Assembly (NCBI GenBank): GCA_016647705.1 | Contig: CM028333.1 | Coordinates: forward strand, 16,055,743-16,119,742 | Reading direction: 5' to 3' | Length of the DNA stretch: 64,000 nt | Source of the DNA: Eucommia ulmoides | Taxonomy: Eukaryota; Streptophyta; Magnoliopsida; Garryales; Eucommiaceae | Shown: positions 24,991 through 38,317 of the stretch, in pieces | How positions within the stretch are numbered: position 1 is the first letter of the stretch | Layout of the letters: each line of letters opens with the position of its first letter | The notes under the pieces: generated by a model | What the model was told of the DNA's origin: nothing | Databases searched by the model: none | The model's input: only the letters and a program-made list of their open reading frames with translations | Translations under genes and position numbers: made by a program

Positions 24991-26239
24991 CACCTAGATG
25001 GACCTGATACGACGATACTTGGAAGCCAGGACGCTATCGGATGATCGTGTTGAGGCCAGAAGGATGCGTTATTGGTCGGTGAGGTGTTGCATCATTGATG
25101 GAGTCTTGCACTGAAGGTCCTTCTCGGGCCTTTATTTTAGGTGCCTTCGGCCGGAAGAAGCCAAGTACATTCTACAAGAGGTCAATGAAAGGATATGTGG
25201 TAACCACTTGGTGGGCAAGTCCTTGGTCAGCAAACTGCTTTGCCAGGGGTATTACTGGCCAAATATACTTGAGGACATAACAGAGTTCGCGAAAAAATAT
25301 GAAAGTGTCAAAGGTTCGTCTCACACTTTCACGTGCCTCCAATTGCCCTGGTACTGATAATCAGTCCGGGGCTATTCGCTCGATGGGGGATTGATTTGCT
25401 CAGCCCTTTTTCTCAGGGCACCAGCCAAAAGAAATTCTTGGTGGTGGCCATTGATTACTTTATCAAATGGGTTGAGGTAAACCCCTGGCGTGCATCACAA
25501 AAGAAAAAATCCGCGATTTTGTTTGGAAGTCCATGATATGAATGTTTCGCATTCCGAAGGCCATCGTGTCCTACAACGGCACTTAGTTTGACAACAACCT
25601 CTTGGTCAACTTTTGTTAAGGTCTTGGCATTCAAACTCATTTGGCCTCTCTGAGTCATCACAGGCAAATGGCCAAGTCAAGGTCACCAATCGAACTATCT
25701 TGCACAAGTTGAAGACTAGACTCGACAAAGCGAAGGGTAAGTAGAAGGAGCATTTTTATCCCATCATCTGGGCGTATCATACTACCTCACGGACTCCAAC
25801 TGAAGAAACCCCATTTTCAATGACGTTTGGATCAAAATCTGTAATTCCTGCAGAGAATGGGATGCCAACTCTAAGAATGGAAACAAGAGACCACGACCAA
25901 GAAGAAAACGACGTTATGCTGGCTATCAACTTGGATTTATTGGAGGAGATAAGGGAATGCACCCGAATTTGTCAAGTGGCATATCAATAATGTGTAGTGC
26001 GCTACTGCAAAAAACGGGTACACCCCCACCATTTTGAAGTTGGTGACCTCTTTCTCAGAAAGGTCACCTTGGTGATCAAAGCGCCAAACACAGGAAAGAT
26101 TTCTCCTACTTGGGAGGGACCTTATCGTGTAACAAGAATCGCAAGGCTGAGCACATATAAGCTCAAGACAGAAGTAGAGGTTCCACTATGGCATCCCTGG
26201 AATGTTGACCACCTCAAGCGATATTTCTATAGGGAATAG
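24991..26239 (+). pseudogene. Integrase of element C
   Basis: The N-terminal zinc-binding region is recognisable but decayed (EEAKYILQEVNERICGNHLV, GYYWPNILEDITEFAKKYES). The catalytic core is seen in pieces across three frames: WGIDLLSPFSQGTSQKKFLV with AIDYFIKWVEVNPW near 25390-25490, then FRIPKAIVSYNGT. The C-terminal domain at 25997-26239 is open: VGDLFLRKVTLV, GKISPTWEGPYRVTRIARLS, PLWHPWNVDHLKRYFYRE, then a TAG stop that ends pol. Stops and shifts throughout the core show it is inactive. Confidence 0.8.
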
Positions 26240-27064
26240 GTCATTTCATAAACATTCCATTTTGCTACTAAGTGTAACAAATTTTCATATCAATGAAAGG
26301 AATATTCAAGTACAACGACCTCCTAACCCACACAGGAATTTTTCGAAGCGGCATCCCGACGCTGGCCATGGAGAGTGATAATCAGACCCTATATACAGGT
26401 TGATGGTCCATACCCAGTGATGGACTAAGGTCATCCACCAATGGCAGGACATCAATCAGTCTGAGGGCTTGTAACTAAGTATCTATCCCTTTACAGCCGA
26501 CCACGGGTTAGGCCACTTAAAGGGGAAGATGCTCCCGTATGGGCTGAATTGGGATAACCTGAAAGGGCTCAGGGATGAGCCCAACTACAGAGAACCCACC
26601 GATGACCGGCCACAGGCCCCAATACTTGCATGGTGCCCTGTGGACCATGAGGACCAAGGATCATTTGAAAGTCGCCACCAATAAGCCAACAACACGAGCA
26701 GGAACTCAACTCGTGCTCCAAGTTAGGAGGCAGGAGGCATACAACCTTAGCAATAAGAACCCACAAGATTCAAGTATTGAAAAAGGATCGAGCTTCGCTC
26801 GACGAGTACCTTTTACTCGGATGGTTTGAAATTGGAGGACCCAAAATTGAACATAATTCGATTTTGGAAAAATTACTGAGCTCTGCTCTCTAAGCACCCT
26901 TTGCTTGAATGGTTCAAAATTGGAGGTTATTAAATCGAACTTAGTTTCGCGGATTCGATATTGGTAGCCAATATTCTCAATAGGAAAATAATCAGATTTT
27001 TTTAAGGGTTTAGTTGCGATCAAATAGGGCTACCTATTATCGGAATAACCAACTAGGCTTACAT
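26240..27064 (+). other. Non-coding region after pol in element C
   Basis: About 0.8 kb with no convincing frame. It resembles the long untranslated stretch that Tat/Ogre elements keep between pol and the extra ORF. Confidence 0.5.
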
Positions 27065-27560
27065 ACCAATCTCCAGGCTCCGAGCACCTTCTGCTCAATA
27101 ACTTCTCAAAGTGGAGGCTCAAAACCATCAAGAGAACCTCACATGCCGAGTTTCGGGCTCCGACCACCTTCTGCTTGGAAACTTCTCAATGTGAAGGTTC
27201 AAAACCATCAAGTGAGCCTCACATGCTGAGCTCTGGGCTCCGAGCACCTTCGGCTTGACAACTTATCAAAGTGAAGGCTCAAAACCATTAAGGGAGACTA
27301 ACATGCCAAGCTCCGGGCTTCAAGCACCTTCTACTCGACAACTTCTCAAAGTGAAGGCTCAAAAACGTAAAGGGAGCCTCACATACCGAGCTCCGGGCTC
27401 CGAGAACCTTCTACTGGATAACTTCTCAAAGTGGAGGATCGAAATCATCAAGGGGGCCTCATATGCCGAGCTCCAAGCTTCGAGCACCTTCTGCTAGGTA
27501 TCCTCTCAAAGTGGAGGCGCAAAACCATCCAGGGAGCCTCATTTGGAGAGCTTTGGGCTC
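27065..27560 (+). repeat. 80-bp tandem array downstream of pol
   Basis: Six to seven units of about 80 bp. Each reads roughly GGGCTCCGAGCACCTTCTGC, then ACTTCTCAAAGTGGAGGCTC, AAAACCATCAAGGGAGCC, and TCACATGCCGAGCTC. The opening phrase matches the array in the 5' LTR (4858-5580), though the rest differs. Confidence 0.8.
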
Positions 27561-27779
27561 AGGGAATCCTTAGTTTGAAACTATTCTACCCTAAGGAAAG
27601 GGGAACGGGGGAAACAATTTAACAGTCCAACACACAAGTTCGCCAAAAAATCAATTTATGTTTTATTATATTCAAAATGATGTTTACACCAGTGGGGTTT
27701 TTGCCAAAGCTACACAAATCACTAGAAGAAAAAAATAAAGAAAAAAAATAGGTACAAAAGAAGTAAAGTCTAGAAATAA

Positions 27780-28865
27780 GGCTGGGCTGATGATCTGGTT
27801 GTCGTACCCATGGCCACCCCAACGGACTGGCTAAGTCAAGTCCTCAAAGATGTGCTCGGCGTCCACAGCCCCGACTTGGGCCTCTTAGCCATCCTCTCCC
27901 TTGCAACCTTCCTGGCTGGGTTCCTACCTTACCCTCCTCGACTGCCTCACCCTCCTCAAGGAACTCCATTTGAATCCTCTCTTAGGGGATGCAAAGAAAT
28001 TGGTGGCAGGGAGAGCACATTCCGGCCTCAAAGCCTTCTTTCATGTACTCGCTGGCCAGGTCCTCCTTGAGATCCTTAAATTTTTGGCTCGCCTTGTACT
28101 TTTTGATGGCTTTCTCCTCGGAGCTTCTCCTTCTCCAAGCTCTTTTTCAAATCTTCTACCTTAGATACCTTGGCCTATAATTGGGTGGTGAGGTCATCCT
28201 TCGTTATTGTGATCAAGTAAATCCGGGTCTGGAAGGCGGAATGGGCCTCTGTAGCAACTTGAAGATTGTTGTTTAGCCTATTTTTCCTCTAGAGGGCCAT
28301 ATCTCTCTCCGACCTTATGGAGGCATACCCCATGGCACACTAGGATAGCCAATCATGGAAGAAGGATAGGCGGAACATTCCCTGTACAAGAGCGGTCAGA
28401 TAAGTATACTGAGAAAAAATTGAAAGACTAAGATGGACGAGTGTAGAGAGGAGGACATGAATCCTTAAATGGACGTGATCCTGGATAAGACGGCGTAGGA
28501 GCCTCCTCGTGTCAAAGGCGACCAACATCTTCTTATCCTTAGGGGGTAATGCGCTTGAGGTAGTTGGTCATCACCTCAGCAGAGTCTAGGAGGGGACAAT
28601 CGATAGGGAGCCCGGTGTTCGAGATATCGAAGAACCCCTCATCAGCTTCCTGCTCGAGTGGGGCTCCATTTGCCACCCTCCCCTTTTTGGAGGACTTCTT
28701 CTTCCACTTCCCCTCGTCCATTCTCTTACCCTTGTCGGAAGGGTCCGTTGAAAAGGCCTCGCAGCTCTAAGCTGGTGTCGACTAGTGGGAGGCAAGTGGG
28801 AGCGTGAAGAGTCCTTGATCATGACCCTTAGTAGAGCTGGTAGCCTGGTCCGGACAGGTGTTGGG
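27780..28865 (-). pseudogene. Antisense ORF of element C, C-terminal half
   Basis: Minus strand, downstream of pol. Readable pieces are EQEADEGFFDISNTGLPIDC, DSAEVMTNYLKRITP, LLRRLIQDHVHLRIHVLLST, and a heptad-like stretch ERDMALQRKNRLNNNLQVAT .. VSKVEDLKKSLEKEKL that predicts a coiled coil. The N-terminal half lies at 56113-57532. The two were one gene until the family B tandem inserted at 28866-28870 (TGGTG). Several stops (for example after DWLS) show decay. Extra ORFs of this kind are known in Tat elements and their function is unknown. Confidence 0.65.
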
Positions 28866-28870
28866 TGGTG

Positions 28871-29865
28871 TGGTAGCGCGTAAACTCACTCACTATCTCT
28901 CCCGAGTGTAAGGTGAATGAATATATAACTTCACGTCAATGCTGAAGTCCCCCTCGAGCATCTATACAATACTTGGTCACATGAGTCTCTCCCTAACGTC
29001 ATGCATTGCACACTTTCTAATGACCTCCCGGGTCATTAGATCGTCGCGTTGTGTTTAAACCCTAGTTCGAATTCGGGGTTACCTCTCTCAAGTGTCAAAT
29101 CCCGATTTCTCAATATATCTAAATAAGTATATTAATGAAGAAGAATGGTAAACACAATCGAATAGGCAAGAACAACCGATAACGAAACAAAGATTAAACA
29201 AACGACGTATATTAATAAACTACATCAATCCCATAGATAATTAGTGTTTAGCTCATGACCATAACCATATATTCAATGATAGATAATATATACATGTTCA
29301 AACAACCAAAAATAAGTTAAGAATAAAGCGAGAAACAAGGGAGAATAGCCATTATCTGAAGGTGGTGTCCGTAAAAGCCGCTCCGATTTTGTTTCCGCTT
29401 CTCCAATTGAGCTTTTCCTCTTTGGTTGGTTGAGAGCTTTTAAGAACACTCCAAAAACATTCGCTAAGTCTTCTCAGAACAATGGAAATGGTTGGTAACA
29501 AAATGAAAACAAAACAAAATATCTACAAAATATCTAAAATAGGTGGAGCCTGACCGTTGCAGAGGTGGGTATGTCGGTAGGCTTTTTTCTTTATCACCGC
29601 TACAGTGGTGGATCTCACCGCTGCAGCGGTAAACAATCAGAACTTAGGAAACTCTATGTTGTTTCACCGTTGTAGTGGTGAAATTGCTGCTTTGAAGACT
29701 TGATCCTCTTGATCGTTTTTTCACCGCTTTCCTCATTTTTTGACCGTTTTTGCTTATAACCCCTGTTTTAAACAAAAATAAAATAAAATAAAATTAAAAC
29801 TTAATAAAAATACTCAAAAACTATCAAATTCGGTTTGAAAATAAATAGATAAAATTCACATATCA
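28871..29865 (-). repeat. LTR1 of the family B tandem
   Basis: Plus-strand borders TGGTAGCGCG and ATATCA. About 0.3 kb present in the other copies (between GCGTAAAT and CTCACTCACT) is deleted. Palindrome modules lie at 29551-29680, including CACCGCTGCAGCGGTA near 29616. Confidence 0.85.
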
Positions 29866-32443
29866 AATACCCTCAAACTTGAAATTTTACTAGTCCTCGA
29901 GCAAAACACCTACGCAATAAAATAAACTACCACAACTATTAACGAATTTAATTACTGAAAATTGAAAAACACAAACGAACTAAAAAAATAACAACATGTA
30001 AGTTTTGAAATTCATCTAACGACCAAAAAGTTTTCCATCATCAGCCCCCAATCATATCGATTTTGAGAGTAAAATGCACAATGTGGTGTTCTAGAATTTC
30101 AACATTCAATAGCAGTAAGCGCCATTCTAGATCCTGTTCAAGTGTGTGCGAAAACTCAATCATAAAATATCCACCGATCAGATTGGATTATCCACCAATA
30201 AAGCTCATGACTAAAACCAATAAGGTATAGAAAATCCATATGCCTGACAGGGTTCCATTCGCCACTAATATAGGCTCGAAAATTCAAAAAGATTAATAGC
30301 ACTTGCTTCGATTTTTGGAAAATGGACAAGGGTATATCAAGAATAGAAACCAGGTTAACGTTATTAACTAACGATACTCGAGGTACAACGCTTGGCTCAA
30401 TCACACTCGTAACCCCACACTAATCAATTCAAAACAACCCTGAACTTATATTTGAAAACGTAGTACTCACTTGTCAAGACAAAACAAAAATAAAACTATA
30501 TTTATTTATTTATTTAATGAACACACCCTCAAACTTATTTGATTTGTTACAATTTGACGGGTGTGAAAATACGATATAAAAATGACAAGTGAGTACTCAA
30601 ATACTGAACCAATCGATAGTTCGCCCAAAACTCAACCGCTCACTTCAAGTAGCATAAACAAATACTAACTTGAGTTTACTCAAATTGTGCCTTAGGACTA
30701 GCAATAAAGGTTTGGAAAAAAATTAATTGGCCAGGGCATTTGTTATGTGTTCAGAATTGAAACGGCTAACAGGCTTCGACAAGGTAACGAGGGACAAATA
30801 TATAACAATGTAAGCTTCAAAGGCTCAAGAGATCAAAATGAATGCCTAAATCATATCTCCTAAACTACCTCGCCTAGGATTTCACCTTGAATTTTTCCCA
30901 AATAAGATTCTAAAATCCCTATTGTCATGAACTTGGCTAACGGATAATCGGCGTAAAATCAAGTAGATAGCTATACATTGAGTTTAAGTGCTCATACATG
31001 TTAGGATCCACAACTTACCACAACAAAACATCAATCACATAGAAAACACATAAATGAGAATTATGCATGACCTCGAAAAACAACTAGGGGATAATTTCAT
31101 CATCGGATAATGGCCTAGATGAACTACAAAATTCATCACACACAACAACTACCACAAACAATAACATACTAACTAAACTAAACAAGCATTCATACAGTTA
31201 AACAATAAAACATACTAACATACTATACATCACCCCCAAACTTAAAACGGGTGGTATCCACAGTAACCCATTAGCGATCCCAATAAAGCATGATCACGAA
31301 GACGGGGGGTTTAGAACAAGTACCTAGGAGGCGAGACAAGCTCGCCACTGAATCAAGTTAGCAGTGACGTATCTAATTAACTTTGAACTTAGGTTGCCTC
31401 CCAATAAGCGATTAGTTTATTGTCCTCGACCAAACACAAAGAAGTGCCCGTCAAAGAGCGGCTTCCGCCAATACTCTCACATGACTCGTTGCCAGCCCAT
31501 GTGCTTGGTAGGTATGAAAGAACGGTGCTGAAGGCGGTGGAGGACAAGTGAGCCATATCGAATCCTCATAAATGTGATCGTATTGGATTGGTGGTGGCAA
31601 CACTTGGTGGATCTGAAATGGAAAATAATCACAAGTGTTATCTTGTGATTTTACATCGTTTGTGAATTGATCCAAGTTCCTCCCGCTTGTTTCCGGCTCC
31701 TCCTGGTGGATTTTAATGAATGTGGCTTATGTATCTTTCAGTGCCACCACTTTTAACTCGGCCTCAATAAAGCAGATAAGCTGACCGATTTGCACTTGAA
31801 AAGACGTTATGGTCGCATCGATTTCAGCGCAGACCGTCTCAATATTGTCAAGACGATCCTCGTGCTCATTGAGCCGGTCATTCGTCTCCCTTCAAAAAGC
31901 CTGAGTCTCCTCCATAAATTCAACGAACATATTGTCCAGGGTGGGGGAAGACTCTACATTTTGGTTCGGGGTGCCAATCCATGGTATGAAACGGTGAAAC
32001 TATCCCCCAAGCTTTGGTAACTTGGTGAATAATTCAAATACTGAAAATCAAGTTCCTCCATGTTTTCCAGTACCCAATAGGCTTCTTCCGTGGTTAGTTG
32101 GTCGAAAGAGATGGTACAGTTTCCTCCTTCAACCCACATTCTGGTTGCGGCTAATAACCTATCGAGGAAGTTCAGGAGTTAACACTCCCTCGGGAAACGA
32201 TGATTGGGGAACTGAAATAGCAGCTCCTTATATCGATCCCAAGCACAATAAAATGGCCCAGAATCCCGCTGAGAGAAATGTGAAAACACTTATTGATCTA
32301 ACATCTTCAAGTACCCTGCAGGAAAAACAAAACTACAAAGAAAAAATTATAAACACAATAAATGCCTAAATTAAAATCAAGTTACTTACTCACAATATTA
32401 ACAATAATCTAAAAGTCAATCCCTGACAACGGCGCCAAAAACT
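29866..32443 (-). pseudogene. Internal region 2 of the tandem, gag remnant
   Basis: A polypurine tract complement lies at 29866-29880 and the primer site TGGCGCCGTTGTCAGGGA at 32420-32437 on the minus strand. The gag-like frame runs from about 32305 to 31450 on the minus strand. It starts MLDQ and hits a TAA at the fifth codon. Beyond it, CAWDRYKELLFQFPNHRFPR, LLNFLDRLLAATRMWVEG, SFDQLTTEEAYWVLENMEEL and IYGGDSGFLKGDE-like text follow the B1 gag. The remaining 1.6 kb matches the non-coding half of B1. Confidence 0.7.
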
Positions 32444-33474
32444 TGGTAGCGCGTAAATTACGTCGCTACTTTCACCGCAAGTGTATGGGTCAAGTTTTAT
32501 ACAATAGTGAATGAGTAGGGTTATCGTATCCACAAGAATTGGATTAAATTGTCACTAATTACCGCGATTATCATAACCGAACTTTATTTAGGCCATAAAA
32601 ATGTAGTTTTTGTAATATAAATATACTATACTAAATTAACATTTAATTAAACTATAATACTAAATCTATTATATATGAATAGATTATCTAGGGATTAACT
32701 TCATTTACGTATACGTGTTTGATCCAATCTAGTTTACATTAACGGTGTTAAAACTATCTGACAATCTCGATATCGTAAAATAATTCACTACCTCTCTCAA
32801 GTGTAAAGTGAATGAATATGTGATTTCGCGTTAATGCCGAAGTCCCTCTCGAGTGTCTATACGACACTTGGTCACATAAGTCTCACCCTAAAGTCATAGA
32901 TTGCACACTTTCTAACGCTCTCCCGGGTCATTAGATCGTCGCGTTATGTTTAAACCCTTGTTCGAATTTGGGGTTACCTCTCCTAAGTGTCAAACCCCGA
33001 TTTCTCAACATATCTAAACAAACATATAAATGAAGAAGAACCATAAACATAATCAAATGGGCAAGAACAACCGATAACGAAACAAAGATTAAACAAACGA
33101 CGTATATTAATAAACTATATTAATCTTATAGATAATTAGTGTTTAGCTCATGGCCCTAACCATATATTCAATGATAAACAATATATACATGTTCAGAAAA
33201 ACAAAAAACAAGCTAAGAATAAAGCGAGAAACAAGGGAAAATAGCCGTTATCTGAAGGTGGCATCCGTAACTCCGATCTTGTTTTCACTTATCCAATTGA
33301 GCTTCTCTTCTTTGGTTGGTTGACAGCTATTAAGAACACTCCAAAAACATTCCCTAAGTGTTCTCAGAACAATGGGAACAATTGGGAACAAAAAGAGAAT
33401 AAAACAAAATATCTACAAAATATCTAAAACAGGTGGAGCCTAACTGCTGCAGCGGTGGGCATGTCGGTAGGTAT
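32444..33474 (-). repeat. LTR2 of the tandem, part 1
   Basis: Starts TGGTAGCGCG after the primer site and follows the B1 LTR until GTCGGTAGGTAT, where a copia element interrupts. The remainder is at 38049-38317. Confidence 0.8.
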
Positions 33475-35696
33475 TGGCCCAGTGAGCTACCCAAGAGGGG
33501 GATGAATTGGGTAGATAAAAAATTATCAGAGAAAAAAATACTTCAATAATCCAAATATTTAATTTTAAGCCTAAATTAATTATTATTTTTATATAATAGC
33601 AGAAATATAATATCAACTAGGTGCACAACAAACAACAAAAAATAAATAATGAAAAATAGCAGCACACCAGAAATTTATACTGGTTCACCAAGCTATTATT
33701 GGCTAATCTAATCCTCTGAGCCCTACGGAGATTCGTACTCATTAAACTCAAGATCCCTTTAAAGGTAGAAATCAAACCCTCACAAAGATTCTTTTCACAG
33801 GCTCAGAATCAACACTTACAAATTCTTTTTCCCAGACTCAAGAATAACCTCTACTTTTTACAAGCTCAAGAATAATCCAATTTTATTACTTTACCCAATC
33901 ATGACCTAATTCTTTTTATACCTTAGGCTCAATAATCCAACTATCATTTTTTCAAGTAATGATTGAACCTTTACAAAATCACTCACAAATTCAATCAAGG
34001 AAGAATTAACACCTAATATTTTTATACCTTAGGTAAAGATTAAAACCTCAATCTCTTTACCAGAAGATATTAAAACCAGCTATCCTTGATTAGACATTTT
34101 TAGTAGTATCTAATCCGACACTCAACTCACCAATTACAAATAATTAATAAGTGGTTTTTTTCACTCAGAGCTTCTACCACCTCTGATAAATTAGAACTCA
34201 ATTAATATCCCAAAACTAGTGATAGAAAAGTGAGATATTCAAAATCTAATTTTAAACAAAAATTGGGTAGCACGTAATGGAGCATGTAATCAGATTTCTT
34301 CAAGAAATTGTTTCAAAAATATTTTTCAATAAAAAATCCAGAAACCAATTTCAAAGATCAAAATCCAAATAATAAATAATAGAATCAAGAAACAATTAAT
34401 AACAAATAATTTGAAATGATCTCATCATAATTCCACAGAATAAATAACGATTAGCAATACAACTTCAAATCGGTGATCAACAATAATTTTCTTCAATATC
34501 TCAAGAATGATTTTCAAAACAACTCTCAGTATGATAACTCTTAGAAAGCATGAGAGCTGAATAGCTCAGAATGATTAATATCTCATCACTCTTTGAAGTG
34601 AAAAACGCAGGTATATTTAAAAGGGAATAAAACAAGCTCTCCAACGGCTAGTTCCTACTTGCTATGATATTTAATTGCTCTTATAGACTCCTTATATCAT
34701 TAAGACTTCATCCTGGTTCAAATCACTTAATTATGACTTTTAAACATCTCAATTAAGTCCCCTAAATATTTCTCAATCACAATTAAATAGGATAGAAAGA
34801 ATTACATGTATCAAATTGAAAAATATTCAAACTTAATGAGCCATATCTATAGGGATATTATAATATATGTTGCATATCTCAAATAACATCAAATCCCTAA
34901 TGTATCTCATGAATCTTAACCAGAAAACGGCTAGTAATAACTATTTTTAGAATAAAATCTGGAATTCTACAAAATCTTGAAACAATGTCATAAGTCAACT
35001 TACTAAGGATCACCGGTCGACCACTTGATTCAGGATGTAGCCAAGCCAAAAATCCATCGCCCATCAGTCGACCTATCTGTCGACCTAGAGATTTAGAGAG
35101 TTACATTTCTGGTCACAAGTCGACCTCCCTGTCAATTTATTGATTCAGAGAGTTCACCATTTAAGATCCAGTCGACTTATCGATTCAGAGACTTCATATT
35201 CTATGCATCGGTCAACTTGCCTGTCAACTTACCAATGTTGGAATTCTCTTCTTAATTCGTTTTGAATTCATTCTCATCGACGTTTTCACTCCTTTAACCG
35301 ATTTCTTTTCTCGGTTAGCTCCATTAAATACTTAAGTTCAATTTTAATTAATTATCAATATTTGCTTTTTAATACACATAGGAGCAAATAATTTAACTGA
35401 TTAGGATCCTATAAAAAACACACATATTTATAAAAATTATTTAATTTTTTTTTTGTCGTGTGTGATCCTAATTAGGATATTAAGAGTTGAAATTTAACCT
35501 GAATTGTTTTTCCTAAATTTTCAAATTCTTCAACCTCTTAATCCTTCATGATCTTTGTCATCATCTTTTAGCATCCATTCATTATTTGTCATCATATCTT
35601 CATCATTGGAACTAATAAACTAAAACATTCAATTAAACCGTTAGTTCCACAAAAAATATCAACCTTTAATTATCCATCAAAATCTTAGGATCAACA
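33475..35696 (-). repeat. 3' LTR of the copia relic
   Basis: Minus-strand start TGTTGATCCTAAGATTTTG follows the purine tract AAATAAGATGGAGAT. It ends in GGGCCA at 33475. A scrap of the same LTR type lies at 2785-3005. Confidence 0.75.
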
Positions 35697-36549
35697 ATCT
35701 CCATCTTATTTATGATGACAATTAACTTTAATGTTTTCTTCAAAACAATAATGTAACCACACTCTCCCGAAATTCAAGGACGAGTTCTTTAACTCATTAA
35801 AGCAAAGTAATGAAGATAAACAAAAGATTTTTAACAAAGAACAAATTTCAATATATATAAAAAAACTCTTCCTTAAGATATTCATTAAAACATCAATTAA
35901 TTATCCCCATTTGTCATCTCAAAAAAAAAAAAAAAAAAATGGGGAAGGGAGGAACACAAAAACATCACTACTCTAAGCAAATGACATGAATTTTAATTTT
36001 CTGCTAGAGATTTAGTGAGTATACCAACAAACTAATTGAAACTATAAAAATCTTCAATATCATCTTTTAAATATGAATTTTAGTAGATCTTATATAGCAT
36101 AAAGATTTCACATATAAGTATGTAAACTTTTCTGATAAACATGCAATAATTCTAAGACAACAAGAGAATATGTAAACCAACATAGGTCTTAGAATTTCTT
36201 ATCAACTCATTTAAACTTAATTTCTTACTCATGGTACGGTCTCCAAAAATCACATGACTTTCATCTTTAAGTGTTAAAGACGTAAATTTTTACTATATTC
36301 CCTGTCAGGAGAACAGCCGTTTCCTAGAAACAATTTGTCATTGCAAATAGATGTTTATTTGATAACCTGCAAGAAGCACCTCAAAGAGTTCCTAAGTGGT
36401 ACCCAATCTAAGTGGGTCCGATCTTATTAGTCGGGACAATTTTAGTTCCCTTGGGAACCCAAACTTACCTGCCATTAGATATTCTTGAAAAACATTTATG
36501 AATAGTATGCCCTCACAACATTACATTTAAAACATCTAACGAGATCCTT

Positions 36550-37900
36550 ATTTTCAGAAAAAAAAATTATGAAAATGTTTTTGCTTAAGATTTTTCTGAA
36601 ATCCAATACCGGCTTTATCAAAGATATCGCGTGAAGTTCCCAATAGCATTTTCAAGTTATTTTCACCACTAGTGAATTTAAGAACTATTGAATGTAAATC
36701 CGACATTTTGGATTTTAATTCAACGTTTTTAGATTCATAATCCATCACTTGCTTGTTTAATGTGTTAATTGTACTTTGAAGAGTATTAATTTTTTAACAC
36801 TAAATTTTATAATCATGCGAAAGTTCTTGATAAATATCAAATAATTCATCCAAATCTAAAGGGTAAGAACTTGAACATTTTAGTACCTCAAATTCAGTGG
36901 CCATCAAAGTAAGCATAGACGAGTCATTACTGCTCGATATCTCTTAGCTACTCGACTCCGAGTCATCTCATGTGACTTTTGTTGACTTTTTCGTACTTTT
37001 CTTCACTTTTTTCTTCTATTTTCTTTTCTTCTTTTTTTCTTTGTCTTTTTTCAGCTCGAGCCATTCGGTTTGGAGGTGGCCAATCTTATGACAGTTGTAG
37101 CATTCCACATTGTTCATGTTGAAGTTTCTTCTCTCGCAGAATGTGCGCCGAGTCATTTTTTTAAAATTCTTTGTAAGAAGCACCATATCTTTCTATTGCT
37201 CACTGTTAAGACTTTCATCATCACTGTTATCCTCTTCTTTAATTTTTTGAGCTTTTAGCACCAATGATTTCCTCTTTCTATTTCCAGTGTTATTCACATA
37301 ACCTTTAATCGCCGCTTCATGAGTTATCAAGTTGCCTATGAGATCATCAATTTCGTATTTGCCAAGATTCTTAGCTTCCTCAATTACCGTCACCTTTGAC
37401 TCCTATACTTTTGTTAAAGATCTGAGGACTTTTCGAACTCTATCCTCCACGGAGTATGGCTTTCCAAGTTAACTCAAGTGATTGCAAATGTTGTTGAAGT
37501 GTGTATACATTTCTTGAATCGATTCAATTTCTTCCATTCTGAACAATTCAAATTTCCTCATAAGAGCGTTGATTTTCAATTGCTTCACTTCACTTGTCCT
37601 TTCGTGGGTAACTTGTAGCTTGTCCCACATATCCTTTGCAGATTTACAACCTGAAACTCTAGAATATTCATTAGCATCTAATGAGCAAAATGAAATGTTA
37701 ATAACCTGAGAGTTTATAAAGAGTTTCTACTTATTAGAAGCAGTTAACTGTTCTTTCTTCTTCTCGACTCCGTTTTCCATTGGAACAAATGGACCATCCT
37801 CGATTGTTAGCCATACATCGTAATTTGTAGCCTGAAGGAAGAATATCATTCTGTCTTTCCAGAATAAATAATTTTTACCTGCAAACAACGGTGGTCAGTG
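36550..37900 (-). pseudogene. Copia gag relic (UBN2/DUF4219 type)
   Basis: Minus strand: NYLFWKDRMIFFLQATNYDV, ENGVEKKKEQLTASN, a TAG, SAKDMWDKLQVTHERTSEVK, EMYTHFNNICNHLS, and TVIEEAKNLGKYEIDDLIGN. This is the order of plant copia gag. The zinc knuckle reads CYNCHKIGHLQTEW: the last Cys of CX2CX4HX4C is Trp. The C-terminal part (36748-36554) has a KFTSGENNLKMLLGTSRDIF segment seen just before protease in such polyproteins. Stops occur at several points. No protease, integrase or RT follows. Confidence 0.75.
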
Positions 37901-38048
37901 TATAGACTGTTCCTTAGCTAGTGTGCCTATTATGTGCGTCATGTGATTTTTGTTAGCTAAGTGTATCTAGCTAAACCAACTCTGATGCCAATTATTGGCC
38001 CAGTGAACTACCTAAGAGGGGGTGAATTGAGTAGATAACAATAGATTT

Positions 38049-38317
38049 TTTGCTTTATCACTGCTGCAGCGGTAAGCGATCAGAACTTAGGGAACTCTCT
38101 GTTGTTTCACTGCTATAGCGGTGGCCTGACCTCTGCAATGGTGAAACTGCTGCTCTAAATACTTGATCCTCTTAATCATTTTTCCACTGCTTTCCTCGTT
38201 TTTCGAGCGTTTTCACTCCTAACCCCTGTTTTAAACAAAAATAAATTAAAACTTAATAAAAATATTCGAAAACTACCAAATTTGGTTTGAAAATTGATGG
38301 ATAAAATTCACCTATCA
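38049..38317 (-). repeat. LTR2 of the tandem, part 2
   Basis: Resumes at TTTTTTGCTTTATCACTGC and ends CACCTATCA at 38317, followed by the polypurine tract complement AATACCCCCAAACTTGG. It contains the modules CACTGCTGCAGCGGTA (38067) and CACTGCTATAGCGGTGG (38109). Confidence 0.8.

Larger units (their letters stand above)
33475..38048 (-). mobile_element. Copia-type relic in LTR2
   Basis: On the minus strand: a stub of 5' LTR (about 37996-38045), primer site TGGCATCAGAGTTGG (37976-37990), gag, then a 3' LTR (33475-35696). Pol is absent. The two LTR ends share TGGCCCAGTGAGCTACC/TGGCCCAGTGAACTACC and AAGAGGGGGTGAATTG. Over 2 kb of the 5' LTR is lost, with the break falling near the target. No clean target duplication remains. 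Confidence 0.75.

Noticed and set aside
26569..26829. Frames on both strands in the region after pol of element C
   Set aside because: No domain and no conservation evidence; falls in the expected untranslated spacer.
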